A stretch of DNA of 64,000 nt from contig JBAZZT010000007.1 in assembly GCA_041658705.1 (NCBI GenBank), positions 1 through 64,000 on the forward strand, in the 5' to 3' direction. This DNA comes from CAIKNB01 sp041658705. GTDB taxonomy: Bacteria > Patescibacteriota > Patescibacteriia > 2-12-FULL-60-25. The notes beneath the pieces are model-generated. The model saw only the letters and a list, made by a program, of their open reading frames with translations, had not been told where the DNA came from and did not search any database. The first letter of the stretch is position 1. The number at the start of each line of letters is the position of its first letter. Position numbers and translations under genes: made by a program. Shown here one piece after another: positions 7,541-15,119 of this stretch.

Positions 7541-7565
7541 CCCGACAGGCTGCCTGTCGGGTTTT
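7541..7565. terminator. Bidirectional terminator
   Basis: CCCGACAGGC / GCCTGTCGGG hairpin followed by TTTT on the plus strand and by ACTTTTTATA on the minus strand. It serves the convergent genes at 6377 and 7567. Confidence 0.8.
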
Positions 7566-7566
7566 G

Positions 7567-8055
7567 TCATGCTTGGTTAGTGGAAGGGTCGATGGTCACG
7601 GCTCCCAAGCGGAGCGCGGCGGTCCGCGACTTTAGTTCCGCGAGACGGCGCACGATCCCGTGGAGTTCGGGCCATGTCGCAGGCGGCGCCAAGCGGGCGA
7701 CGTATTCGAGTTGCAGATAGATCCGTTCGATCGCGAAGCGGCGACGCGCATCCAGGAACTTATACTGCTCGCTTTTTTCCCAAATGCCCATGACACTAAG
7801 CCCCACTTCGAGCTGCTCGATGGCGAGCTGGCGATAATCACGGCGCGACAAGATGATGCGCAGCTCGCGTTCGCGCCGCTCCGTCTCCCGCGGCGATTCG
7901 AGGAATATCCTCAAGGCTTCGACGTTGCCCTGCCAGCTGACGGCCGGCTCATCCAGCCTCTCGAAAGGCAGCTTGAGGCTGCCGTCCGGGTGACATGGAA
8001 AGATGGGGCGCTTTCCCCGCGGTGGATCGCGTCCTGCGCGCTTTTTCTTGGCCAA
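7567..8055 (-). CDS. Hypothetical protein with TTG start
   Basis: About 162 aa. The TTG at 8055 is chosen because a perfect AAGGAGGT lies seven bases before it; reading from the ATG at 8109 would place that ribosome site inside the gene. The protein begins with a Lys/Arg-rich, probably disordered stretch (KKKRAGRDPPRGKRPIF), followed by long amphipathic helices (ESPRETERRERELRIILSRR, QLAIEQLEVGLSVMG). No known domain is recognised. It belongs to the window's group of unrecognised genes with strong ribosome sites and ends at a bidirectional terminator. Confidence 0.7.
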   Translation of the reverse strand: MAKKKRAGRDPPRGKRPIFPCHPDGSLKLPFERLDEPAVSWQGNVEALRIFLESPRETERRERELRIILSRRDYRQLAIEQLEVGLSVMGIWEKSEQYKFLDARRRFAIERIYLQLEYVARLAPPATWPELHGIVRRLAELKSRTAALRLGAVTIDPSTNQA

Positions 8056-8144
8056 AGTACTTACCTCCTTATCCAGATAAACACCAAAAACCCTAAGCGT
8101 CAAGCCCATGCGGTCAATCCTGCTCTTCTATCATTCGGATGAGG

Positions 8145-8801
8145 TCAGGCTTTCGTCTTCTTCCGCGACAGCAGGTAAGAGTAAATGATGGGCACGATGA
8201 CGACTACCAGGACGACGGGGAAAAAGGCCAACCCGTAACTCACCCAGACGACTGCCTCGATCATCGCGGCCAAGCCGCCCAAGACGAACATCCAACCGGC
8301 CAGGCGCTGGCTCTTTTGCCACACTTCCGGATCATTCAAAGTCCATGGCGTGCGCAAGCCGACGAAATAATTTTGGCGGATCTTGCCCATGTAGTTGCCC
8401 AAGACTACGAAAAGGATGCCGATGCCGAACACCACGGCACGACCCACCAGCGTGTTGTACTGCGGGTAGAACGTGACGTACATGGTGACCGCGAAAATAT
8501 ACGCCATGAACACCAGCAGCGCGGTCTGGATCATGTTCCACGGGCCTTTGAAGACTTCGTAATTTTCTTTTTTGGGATCGATGCGGCTCAAGAGCGGGAA
8601 CAGGATGAGGAAGACGAGCCCGACGATCGGTCCGATCAAAACGCCCACCCATTTCGGGCTCCAGGCGTTGGGCGCACCGTCAAAACCCCAATGCGTCGGC
8701 ACCATATCGGGCAACCTGGGATAAAGGATGAGGGCCGTGGCGAACATCGCGGCCACGATCAAGATGCGGATGATGGTGGCGCGGCTAATCTTGTTTGTCA
8801 T
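8145..8801 (-). CDS. SdpI family membrane protein
   Basis: A 218-aa polytopic membrane protein with about six hydrophobic segments. The N-terminal half matches the DUF1648 pattern (LPDMVPTHWGFDGAPNAW) and the C-terminal half the SdpI pattern (YFVGLRTPWTLNDPEVWQKS). In Bacillus the SdpI protein gives immunity to the SdpC toxin and signals to its repressor SdpR; other family members have unknown roles. It overlaps the upstream ArsR-like gene by 17 bases, reproducing the sdpRI pair. No SdpC-like toxin gene is seen in the window. Confidence 0.88.
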   Translation of the reverse strand: MTNKISRATIIRILIVAAMFATALILYPRLPDMVPTHWGFDGAPNAWSPKWVGVLIGPIVGLVFLILFPLLSRIDPKKENYEVFKGPWNMIQTALLVFMAYIFAVTMYVTFYPQYNTLVGRAVVFGIGILFVVLGNYMGKIRQNYFVGLRTPWTLNDPEVWQKSQRLAGWMFVLGGLAAMIEAVVWVSYGLAFFPVVLVVVIVPIIYSYLLSRKKTKA

Positions 8802-9054
8802 AGTTGAAAAAGTTAAAGATTTTTTCGGCCACTTCCTCGAAGACCGACGTGTTGAGCGAATAAATGATGAACTGTCCCCGCCTCTCGGTCACGACCAACC
8901 CGGCGCGCTTCAATATATCCAGGTGATGCGAGAGCGACGCCTGGGTAAAACCAAAGTGCTCGTGGAGTTCGGTCACGGATAAATCTTTTGCCTTGAGCAA
9001 ATCCAGAATTTTACGCCGACTTGGATCAGCCAAGGCTTTAAATATGCTATTCAT
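8785..9054 (-). CDS. ArsR/SdpR family winged-helix repressor
   Basis: An 89-aa regulator with the ArsR-type core (FKALADPSRRKILDLLKAKD, then ASLSHHLDILKRAGLV and RRGQFIIYSLN). The usual metal-binding Cys residues of ArsR are absent, fitting the SdpR branch, which represses its own operon and is sequestered by SdpI at the membrane. It is coupled to the SdpI-like gene by a 17-base overlap. An AT-rich spacer with possible promoter sequence lies before its ATG. Autoregulation is inferred from the family. Confidence 0.88.
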   Translation of the reverse strand: MNSIFKALADPSRRKILDLLKAKDLSVTELHEHFGFTQASLSHHLDILKRAGLVVTERRGQFIIYSLNTSVFEEVAEKIFNFFNYDKQD

Positions 9055-9142
9055 AGATATTTGTCTATATATTAATACAAGTCTTAAACCCCGTCAAATC
9101 TTGAAACAGGTAGGTTATAGGCAGTAACCAAAACTCTTCATT

Positions 9143-9212
9143 TCATTCCCTCGTCCCCCCTGTCATTCCCTCGTCCCCCCTGTCATTCCCTCGTCCCCCC
9201 TGTCATTCCCTC
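9143..9212 (+). repeat. 20-bp tandem repeat, about 3.5 copies
   Basis: The unit TCATTCCCTCGTCCCCCCTG repeats head to tail at 9143, 9163 and 9183, with a partial fourth copy at 9203. The unit resembles the end of the TCATTCC/GAGGGAATGA hairpin repeats, so this is slippage expansion of a repeat rather than a CRISPR (no spacers). Confidence 0.85.
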
Positions 9213-9409
9213 GAAAGAGGGAATCTGAAAGCGAGCCGAACCAGATCCCCACAGGCGTAGGGGCAATTCATGAATTGCCCCTAAGTCTGCGGGGACGAGG
9301 ATAACGAATGGGAATTAGGATCTCTGGTTATTTGTCCACAGCCGACTGACGCTCTTGACAACTTCTCTAAAATTTGGCAGCGGTATAAGTAAGCAAACCA
9401 AAACCTATG
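9213..9409. repeat. Spacer with GTAGGGGCAATTCA palindrome copy
   Basis: The palindrome lies at 9257-9284, inside a longer hairpin built of TCCTCGTCCCC-like arms. A TTGACA at 9355-9360 is followed 23 bases later by TATAAG, the same arrangement as at 42245. No gene is supported in 9055-9552. Confidence 0.6.
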
Positions 9410-9551
9410 CCATGTAAGACAAAAATTATAGATGCAGCTGGGCGACCTTTTATCTTTCTTCTGGCATGAGGATCAAGACTTCAATTCACGTCACAAAATC
9501 TAAATCTTAATCAAAGGTCAAAAAGCTAAAAATAATTTTTGTCTTACATGG
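9410..9551. repeat. 20-bp perfect inverted repeat ending at the start of the 792-aa gene
   Basis: Arms at 9410-9429 (CCATGTAAGACAAAAATTAT) and 9532-9551 enclose 102 bases. The right arm ends two bases before the ATG at 9553, so the start region would be buried in a hairpin if transcribed. It could be the remnant of a small transposable element or a regulatory structure. Confidence 0.75.
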
Positions 9552-9552
9552 T

Positions 9553-11931
9553 ATGCAAAAACACCGCACATCTTTACGGCGGCTGGTTTCGTGCGCCCTC
9601 ATGGTCGCCACAGCCGCGCTAAGTCCCTTGAATGCTTTGGAAGTCCGAGCTGCAACGCCCGCCGTCGTGATCGGCGAGGTCGCTTGGGCCGGTTCCTCGC
9701 TCTCGCAGGCCGACGAGTGGGTGGAGCTGTGGAATCTGTCCGACTCCCCCGTCGCGCTCGCCGGTTGGTCGTTACGCGGCGCGGGAGAAAGCGGACGGAC
9801 CATCTTTTTTCCCGCCGAGGCGGTGATCCAACCCGCGTCAGCTTTCGTCATCGCTAATTATTCCGCGTCCGACACCAAAAGCGCCCTGCTCTTTGCCCCG
9901 CAAGTCGTGACCACGACCGTCTCGCTCTCGAACTCCGCGCTCGTGCTCGAGCTCCGGGACGCTGAAGGCGACCTCGTGGATGCCGCGGGCGACGGCAAAA
10001 CGCCTTTCGCCGGATCGAGCGCTACGCCTAAAGCGAGCATGCTGCGGCAGCCGGATTTGACCGGGCAAGATCCTTTAGCCTGGAGCACCGCGACCTCGTC
10101 GCAAAACTTAAAAACCGAAAATGCTGACTTGGGCACGCCGGGCATCTGCGACGGCTGCTTGCTGCTTGAGGCGACACCGGAACCGGAGCCAGAAGTCGCC
10201 GCCGATGCGACTTCGACCGAACCTTTGATCGACGATACAGCGACTACGACTGACTCTATCGAGTCTTCCGTTTCTTCGTCCGAGACCGGGCTGGACGAAA
10301 CGGCGCTCGAAAGTGCCTCGACGACGGAAAATGCCACGGAGACCCTGCTGTCCGGATCAGCGACGACGACGGTTGCGGTCGCGACATCGACTCCGGACAT
10401 CGTATCCCTGGAAATCACGGCGACAAGTACTCCAGCGACAATCCAAACGGAAGTTCAAACCGCCAGTCTTGCCTTGACCCCCTCGGCGCCAGCCCCGACG
10501 GCAGCCTCTTCGACTCCGTCCAAGCCGAACTTCGGGATGTTGCGCTTGAACGAAATCATGTCGAATCCAGCCAGCGGCAAAGAGTGGGTGGAGATCATGA
10601 CTTTGGACGCGGGCAACGCCATCAATCTGAAAGGCTGCCAGCTTTTTGACGGGCAAGGCCGGATCTATACCTTCAAGACCAAGACCCTTGATCCCCTGGT
10701 GAACCGTTATCTGAAATTGGAGCTCTCGACCGCGCGCTTGAACAACAACGGCGATTCCGTTTCCCTTTACTCGCCCGAAGGCATGCTCATCGATAGCGTG
10801 ACGTTCCCGAAAGTCGGAAAAGGCCATACTTGGATCCGCCATCCCGCGCAATTCAACGCCTGGGTCGAAAGCGCGCTCCCCACGCCGGGAGAAGAGAATG
10901 CCTACGCGGAGACGATGGCGACGAACGAAGCCGCATCCGATACCGTCACGCTCCCGATTGAGCAAAGCGCGACGGAAGAATCTGCGGTTTCTTCCACCCA
11001 GTTCATGCTTGAAATGACGCCGCTCGCGCTACCTGTCGCAATCAACGCCAAGACGACGGAAATTGCGCTCAAAAAAACATCGAGCAACGCCGCCAGCAAA
11101 GCAGCGACGACCAAAAGCTCCGTCAGCAAGAAAACAAAAACCGCGACGCAAACAAAAACACCAACCAAAACCAGCGCCAAGACCCCGACCGATCCGATAA
11201 TCCCTTATACCTTCGATATGCTCCAAGACACCGATCAGCTGCCCCTGCGCGTCCGCCTGGAAGGCGCGGTCAGTTCGATCCCCGGCCTCCTGACCGGCCA
11301 CGCCTTTGTCCTTAGCTCTGCCGCCGGACGCGGCATCATGGTCTCGGTGCCCACCAGCAAAAAACTCCCCGAGCTCGGCAGCGGCATCGCGGTGACCGGC
11401 AAGCTGCAAGTAAACGACAAGGGCATCCCGTATCTCAAGCTGCTGACCAAGGACACGTTCGTGGCGGCGGAAAAATTCGCGCCACAACCGCGCGCCGTCG
11501 ATCTGACTGCGCCGTCCGACGAGGACACCTGGGCGCTCATGGCGGTCACGGGCACGGTCAAAGAAATCAGCGGGCGCACCGTCAAACTCGACTTGGGAGA
11601 CGCGGAAATCCAAGTCGCGATCCGCTCGGTGGTCAGATACCGGCCGCAGCGCTTGGTCGCGGGCGACTTGATCAACGTCACGGGAGTGCTTGATCTGACC
11701 AAAGATACTCCTACCATCCTGCCGCGCGTGCCGGAGGACATCGTGCTCTTGAAACATGCCGAACCTAAAGCCCTGGCGGCGGCTCAAGCACCCGCTCCGA
11801 TTCTCCCCGGCTGGACGCCTTTGGGCGCCGCCGCCGGAGCCATCGCCGTGACCGAAAGCGCCAAACATCTGCAGCGCCGGCGCAAACAAAAACAACTCGA
11901 AAAAAAACTCACCACGCTCACGGAAGGATAG
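9553..11931 (+). CDS. Lamin-tail domain surface protein
   Basis: A 792-aa exported protein. Residues 1-33 form a signal peptide. A first lamin-tail (LTD) domain covers about 36-150 (VVIGEVAWAGSSLSQADEWV). A Thr/Ser/Glu-rich linker follows to about 325, then a second LTD domain (LRLNEIMSNPASGKEWVEI) to about 450, and a Thr/Lys-rich linker. Two OB-like beta domains span about 555-735. The protein ends with a hydrophobic stretch and a basic tail (RRRKQKQLEKK) that could anchor it in the membrane. LTD proteins of this kind occur on bacterial cell surfaces, sometimes with nuclease or DNA-uptake genes. A DNA- or envelope-binding role is inference. Confidence 0.85.
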   Translation: MQKHRTSLRRLVSCALMVATAALSPLNALEVRAATPAVVIGEVAWAGSSLSQADEWVELWNLSDSPVALAGWSLRGAGESGRTIFFPAEAVIQPASAFVIANYSASDTKSALLFAPQVVTTTVSLSNSALVLELRDAEGDLVDAAGDGKTPFAGSSATPKASMLRQPDLTGQDPLAWSTATSSQNLKTENADLGTPGICDGCLLLEATPEPEPEVAADATSTEPLIDDTATTTDSIESSVSSSETGLDETALESASTTENATETLLSGSATTTVAVATSTPDIVSLEITATSTPATIQTEVQTASLALTPSAPAPTAASSTPSKPNFGMLRLNEIMSNPASGKEWVEIMTLDAGNAINLKGCQLFDGQGRIYTFKTKTLDPLVNRYLKLELSTARLNNNGDSVSLYSPEGMLIDSVTFPKVGKGHTWIRHPAQFNAWVESALPTPGEENAYAETMATNEAASDTVTLPIEQSATEESAVSSTQFMLEMTPLALPVAINAKTTEIALKKTSSNAASKAATTKSSVSKKTKTATQTKTPTKTSAKTPTDPIIPYTFDMLQDTDQLPLRVRLEGAVSSIPGLLTGHAFVLSSAAGRGIMVSVPTSKKLPELGSGIAVTGKLQVNDKGIPYLKLLTKDTFVAAEKFAPQPRAVDLTAPSDEDTWALMAVTGTVKEISGRTVKLDLGDAEIQVAIRSVVRYRPQRLVAGDLINVTGVLDLTKDTPTILPRVPEDIVLLKHAEPKALAAAQAPAPILPGWTPLGAAAGAIAVTESAKHLQRRRKQKQLEKKLTTLTEG

Positions 11932-11944
11932 ACGGGACGCTATT

Positions 11945-12105
11945 GATTGATATTCCCTGAACGCAGCGAAGGCTCGTCTGACGAGCTCGAGCGGAGTCGA
12001 AGGGCTACCTAATTCCGACATGGTAGTCCTTCGATGAACTCAGGAACTATTTTGAAATATTCCCTGAGCGAAGCAGCAGCGCAGTCGAAGGGCTACCTTA
12101 TTCCG
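11945..12105. repeat. Dispersed CCTGAGC/TCGAAGGGCTACC repeats
   Basis: Two adjacent copies with the inner TTCCGACATGGTAGTCCTTC unit between them, folding as a long imperfect hairpin after the gene at 9553. It may double as its transcript end, as no other terminator is present. Confidence 0.75.
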
Positions 12106-12112
12106 AGCGGAT

Positions 12113-12721
12113 TCATTCATCCTTATAATGATCGAAGACTTTGGCGCATGAAACGAGCTTGCCGTCCGCGCCGAAGATGATCTCCCACACGGACGCCCGC
12201 GGAAAAGACACGTCGTGGATAGTCTCGTAATTTTTGCCCTGCAGCTTCAAAAGCGCGCTCACCATCGGCTCTCGATGGGCGACGAGTAGGGGCGAATGAT
12301 CATTCGCCCCTCCGGCTTGCTCACGCGCTTCTTCGATGACCGAAACGACACGCTCCGCCATGTGCTCCATGGTTTCGATCTCCGCATCATGCATCACGGG
12401 CGGCGGATTTCGATCATAGCCCGTGGCGGCGTTGAACTCCGTGACCAAGCGATCGAACCATTTTCCGACTTGCCACTCTTTGAGGCGGTCGTCGGACTTC
12501 AGGCGCTTGATCCAGAAGACTTCCGCCGCGATGCGCGCCGTCTCGACCGTGCGCTCAAAAGGCGAATGCCAAATCTCCGCGAACGACAGACCTGCGGACT
12601 TCATATCTGCGCACAAAGCCGCGATCTGCCTTTGGCCGCGGGCGCTCAAACGGATATCCGGCCCGCCGAACCAGTCATCGTGCTCGGTCATCCCGTGCCG
12701 CATCAAAAAAATCTTAGGCAT
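12113..12721 (-). CDS. Histidine phosphatase family protein
   Basis: A 202-aa phosphoglycerate-mutase-like phosphatase. The N-terminal LMRHGMTEHD holds the RHG motif whose histidine is phosphorylated. SPFERTVETA supplies the conserved Arg, and LLVAHREPMV holds the second histidine. The fold suits a broad phosphatase, but the substrate cannot be told. Residues about 142-150 (GGANDHSPL), just before the second-histidine strand, are encoded by a copy of the 28-bp GTAGGGGCGAAT palindrome, so a mobile repeat has entered this gene in frame. No ribosome site precedes the ATG. Confidence 0.88.
   Translation of the reverse strand: MPKIFLMRHGMTEHDDWFGGPDIRLSARGQRQIAALCADMKSAGLSFAEIWHSPFERTVETARIAAEVFWIKRLKSDDRLKEWQVGKWFDRLVTEFNAATGYDRNPPPVMHDAEIETMEHMAERVVSVIEEAREQAGGANDHSPLLVAHREPMVSALLKLQGKNYETIHDVSFPRASVWEIIFGADGKLVSCAKVFDHYKDE
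12286..12313. repeat. GTAGGGGCGAAT palindrome inside a coding region
   Basis: One of the dispersed 28-bp palindromes (other copies 19989-20016, 30825-30852, 43738-43765). Here it lies within the phosphatase gene and keeps the frame, adding about nine residues in a surface loop before a core strand. Confidence 0.8.
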
Positions 12722-12800
12722 GACCGAAATTTAACCCACCGTCGGCGTGGAGTCCAATGCTGTATCTTAATTTTGCCTTTTTGTCCGCTTCTGTTAACGT

Positions 12801-12821
12801 CCAAAGGCTTTTGCACTTTGG
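12801..12821. promoter_or_regulatory. Hairpin/operator candidate before the gene at 12837
   Basis: CCAAAG and CTTTGG arms separated by nine bases, ending five bases before the GGGAGG ribosome site. It could form an mRNA hairpin next to the ribosome site or a protein-binding palindrome. Confidence 0.4.
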
Positions 12822-12836
12822 ACAAGGGAGGACAGG

Positions 12837-13907
12837 ATGGAAAAGCAGAATTGTACCGTCAGCATGCATTGCGAAGGCGCGACCGGCGGCGACCAACTCG
12901 TCAGTTTCACCTGCAGCCCCGAAGATAAAGCGCAGGCGCTCGAAGCCCTCAAATTTTTCCGGTACATCAAGCCGCCTGTCTCCAAGCAGGTCAAGCTGGT
13001 GGGACATGGATTCTATGGCGAATATTCGCGCTTCGACATCGTCCAGCGCAAGTATCATGGCGCGCACGGCTATTATATCGAATCGCTTGAGATCAAGGAT
13101 GCGCCCGACGGCCGCTGCGGCTGCGTACTCCACGAATATATCGTGGGTTCAGGCCATTATTTCTACGAGTTCGAGACTGCGGAACAAGCCGACGCCGCGT
13201 ACGAATGCACTGGATGGTCGTCGCCTCTCAATACGAGCGTAGAGGAACGCGTCAAAGCAATTCCCGGCTTCAAGCGCCAGGTCAAATGCGGCCCGCGCCT
13301 GCCCTGGTTCTACGCCGTCGGCGATCAGCATATCGCGGGAGACGTCGTCTTCCCCGACTGCATCATGGAGGATCCGGTATATCGTTTCGGCCGCCTCTTC
13401 GTGATCCGCGGCTACGACGGCTGCCTGCGCGTCTCCGAATGCATCGGGGTCCGTGTGGAATGTTCGCCGTACGACTCAAACAAACTGCGTCGCGTCGTCT
13501 TCTTCGAGGACGGCTTCATCTGGCGCGAGGGCGAAGGCCAGCCACCCGAACCTCTGCGCGGCGACCAGCTCTGGATCCACGAGGCCATGCTCAAATTCGA
13601 ACACATGCTGGCCGGCAAGCTGGCCAACTTCGTCATCGAGTTCATGAACGGCGGCAACTTCGTGGGCCGTCTGAAGCAGGACGCCAAAAAGAACTCGCCC
13701 GGCAGATACTGGGCCAAGGTCGAGCTCATGGATGGCGCGATCCTCGAAGGCGAATTCGACTTCAGCGCCAAAGACGCCAAGCGTCACGCTTCAGTCGAAG
13801 ACTACCTGCGCACTCTCTACTCCGACCGACGGCCGATGAAGAGCCTGAACGAGCTGCGGCGCAAATTCCGCAAATCCTGGATGGGCGTCTTTGCCCCTCC
13901 GGAATGA
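12837..13907 (+). CDS. Hypothetical protein, 356 aa, cysteine- and aromatic-rich
   Basis: A soluble protein without signal peptide or membrane segment, containing about a dozen cysteines, several paired with glycine (GRCGCV, PDCIMED). It shows two alternating beta-rich halves, the second with YRFGRLFVIRGYDGC and RRVVFFEDGFIWREGEG, and a basic C-terminus (RRKFRKSW). The family is not recognised. The start is fixed by GGGAGG five bases from the ATG. The gene is a single transcription unit closed by a strong terminator. It belongs to the group of unrecognised genes with strong expression signals. Confidence 0.75.
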   Translation: MEKQNCTVSMHCEGATGGDQLVSFTCSPEDKAQALEALKFFRYIKPPVSKQVKLVGHGFYGEYSRFDIVQRKYHGAHGYYIESLEIKDAPDGRCGCVLHEYIVGSGHYFYEFETAEQADAAYECTGWSSPLNTSVEERVKAIPGFKRQVKCGPRLPWFYAVGDQHIAGDVVFPDCIMEDPVYRFGRLFVIRGYDGCLRVSECIGVRVECSPYDSNKLRRVVFFEDGFIWREGEGQPPEPLRGDQLWIHEAMLKFEHMLAGKLANFVIEFMNGGNFVGRLKQDAKKNSPGRYWAKVELMDGAILEGEFDFSAKDAKRHASVEDYLRTLYSDRRPMKSLNELRRKFRKSWMGVFAPPE

Positions 13908-13917
13908 ATCTACAGTC

Positions 13918-13944
13918 GCGCACCCCCTCGTGCGCGGCTTTTTT
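13918..13944 (+). terminator. Rho-independent terminator
   Basis: GCGCAC / GTGCGC stem with loop CCCCTC, then GGCTTTTTTATTTT. It closes the gene ending at 13907. Confidence 0.85.
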
Positions 13945-14017
13945 ATTTTGCCCTTATCTCGTCATGGTATTATGCTTTAAAGACCGCACCTTCAAGTCAG
14001 CCGGAAAGGAGCCCGCC

Positions 14018-14206
14018 GTGGACGCCGAACACAAGAGAAAGATTGAGGAAGAGTTCGCGCACATCTCCCAAAGGCTTGATTCTCCGGAAGGAAGAATCGA
14101 GGCCGAAGCCCAAGTCCGCGAGGAACTTTCCGCCGCGCGGGAAGAACATCGCCGCTTCTTGGCGAGATCTCGGGAGCGCGGATGCTCGCGCGTCGTGTTC
14201 CGCTAG
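14018..14206 (+). CDS. Small hypothetical protein, first of a paralogous pair
   Basis: 62 aa from a GTG start, chosen because AAAGGAG lies six bases before it and because the next gene has the same start sequence. The protein (MDAEHKRKIEEEFAHISQRL...SPEGRIEAEAQVREEL) is a charged helical hairpin. It shares MDAE.K.KIEE, the DSPEG/DTPEG turn and the EAQV..EL helix with the product of the gene at 14223. The two arose by tandem duplication. Function unknown. Confidence 0.6.
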   Translation: MDAEHKRKIEEEFAHISQRLDSPEGRIEAEAQVREELSAAREEHRRFLARSRERGCSRVVFR

Positions 14207-14222
14207 GCTAAAGGAGTCGCCC

Positions 14223-14417
14223 ATGGACGCCGAACAGAAGAAGAAGATCGAGGAAGGGTTCTACCTCATCCGCGGCGCACTCGACACTCCGGAGGGTCAA
14301 GCCGAAGCCCAAGTCGATGTGCTCAAGGAGCTCCGCGCCATCATGGAAAAGCACCGCCGCCGTACGCGGGGGCATCCACGCGCCGTGTACATCTTGGTTC
14401 CAAGGCGCGCGCCATGA
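14223..14417 (+). CDS. Small hypothetical protein, second of a paralogous pair
   Basis: 64 aa with an AAAGGAG ribosome site before the ATG. The first 45 residues are paralogous to the upstream gene (MDAEQKKKIEEGFYLIRGAL, DTPEG, AQVDVLKEL). The tail is basic (KHRRRTRGHPRAVYILVPRR), suggesting nucleic-acid binding. The stop overlaps the start of the next gene (ATGA). Function unknown. Confidence 0.6.
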   Translation: MDAEQKKKIEEGFYLIRGALDTPEGQAEAQVDVLKELRAIMEKHRRRTRGHPRAVYILVPRRAP

Positions 14418-14587
14418 CTCAAGCGCAAGACGACGAATCCCCGCATCCGCCCGACGCGACCCTCACGCCCGATGAGCGCGAAGAGCGATTCATGGAAATG
14501 TACCTTTGGCTCGACCACGAACTCGGCGACCGAGACCAAAAGGACCTCGAAGCGCTCGAAGCCTCAACGCATATCTTCGTCCGCTGA
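14414..14587 (+). CDS. Small acidic hypothetical protein
   Basis: 57 aa, translationally coupled by an ATGA overlap to the preceding basic protein and closed by a terminator six bases after the stop. It is strongly acidic (TPDEREERFMEMYLWLDHEL, RDQKDLEALEAS). An acidic protein coupled to a basic partner is compatible with a binding pair, for example antitoxin-like with toxin-like, but no known family is recognised and this is speculation. Confidence 0.5.
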   Translation: MTQAQDDESPHPPDATLTPDEREERFMEMYLWLDHELGDRDQKDLEALEASTHIFVR

Positions 14588-14592
14588 ACCCA

Positions 14593-14625
14593 CCCCCCCT
14601 GCCGCTCGGCACGGGGGATTTTTTA
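14593..14625 (+). terminator. Rho-independent terminator
   Basis: CCCCCCTGCCG / CGGCACGGGGG hairpin followed by ATTTTTT, after the three-gene unit 14018-14587. Confidence 0.85.
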
Positions 14626-14635
14626 AAGCATCAAA

Positions 14636-14664
14636 AAAACCGGCTCGCGAGATTTGCGAACCGG
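14636..14664 (-). terminator. Rho-independent terminator for the minus-strand small-gene cluster
   Basis: On the minus strand, CCGGTTCGCAAATCTCGCGAGCCGG-type arms (CCGG and CGAG pairing with CTCG and CCGG) are followed by TTTTTTT. It lies downstream of the genes 16142-14767. Confidence 0.75.
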
Positions 14665-14679
14665 AAAGTCATTTAGTCG

Positions 14680-15033
14680 TACGATGTGTCTTTGTGAGAC
14701 ACCTGCTGCATCCATCAAAAAGAGGCGCCTCGGGCTATCGTCGCAAGGGCCTCTACGGTGCGCTGGTCAAATGAGATTTCGATGCCGCAACACAGAGATG
14801 GCGAAGTCAGCTGCTCGCTCAATCTCTGCCGCCTCGATAGCTCCCCAACTTAGGCGAGGGCTGTACCCCTCGTAGAAGTAGGTTCGCGCGATGTCCTGAA
14901 GCGTTGGGCGCTTCGAAAACTGTTCTTGTAGTGCACTCTCGAAGGCCTTGTCAGGAAAGGAGGGGTGCAAAGGATCGTCTTCCATTGTGGCAGTCGCACA
15001 ATGTGTCTTTGTGAGACACCTACTGCATCTATC
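14680..15033. repeat. 40-bp direct repeat containing a GTGTCTTTGTGAGACAC hairpin
   Basis: Copies at about 14680-14719 and 14993-15032 differ at only four or five positions. The second copy lies inside the gene at 14767-15093, where the minus strand encodes CSRCLTKTH. The first lies outside any intact gene but still encodes the same CSRCLTKTH, ending in a stop. The outer copy is probably the remnant of a deleted paralogue. Confidence 0.65.
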
Positions 15034-15093
15034 CGCATCGTGGCTGTCGATGTGTTCTTCGAATTTTTCGTCCCGCTCAATTGGTTTTTTCAT
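14767..15093 (-). CDS. Small hypothetical protein, FEEHI family
   Basis: About 108 aa from MKKPIERDEKFEEHIDSHDA; an upstream in-frame ATG at 15138 falls in a repeated spacer and is less likely. It shares an opening [LKQ]FEE[HC]I.S motif with the next two genes upstream, then has a unique Cys pair (DRCSRCLTKTHCATA) and a helical tail. No known domain is recognised. The cluster looks like a rapidly diverging family of short proteins in one transcription direction with repeated spacers between members. Confidence 0.6.
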   Translation of the reverse strand: MKKPIERDEKFEEHIDSHDADRCSRCLTKTHCATATMEDDPLHPSFPDKAFESALQEQFSKRPTLQDIARTYFYEGYSPRLSWGAIEAAEIERAADFAISVLRHRNLI

Positions 15094-15119
15094 TTTTTCT
15101 TCTCTAGTTCGTCTTCGGC

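Noticed and set aside
9143..9212. CRISPR-like array
   Set aside because: The 20-bp units are contiguous with no spacers and no cas genes; it is a plain tandem repeat.
11029..12021. 330-codon minus-strand frame opposite the lamin-tail protein
   Set aside because: Shadow frame caused by codon bias; it also runs into repeat DNA.
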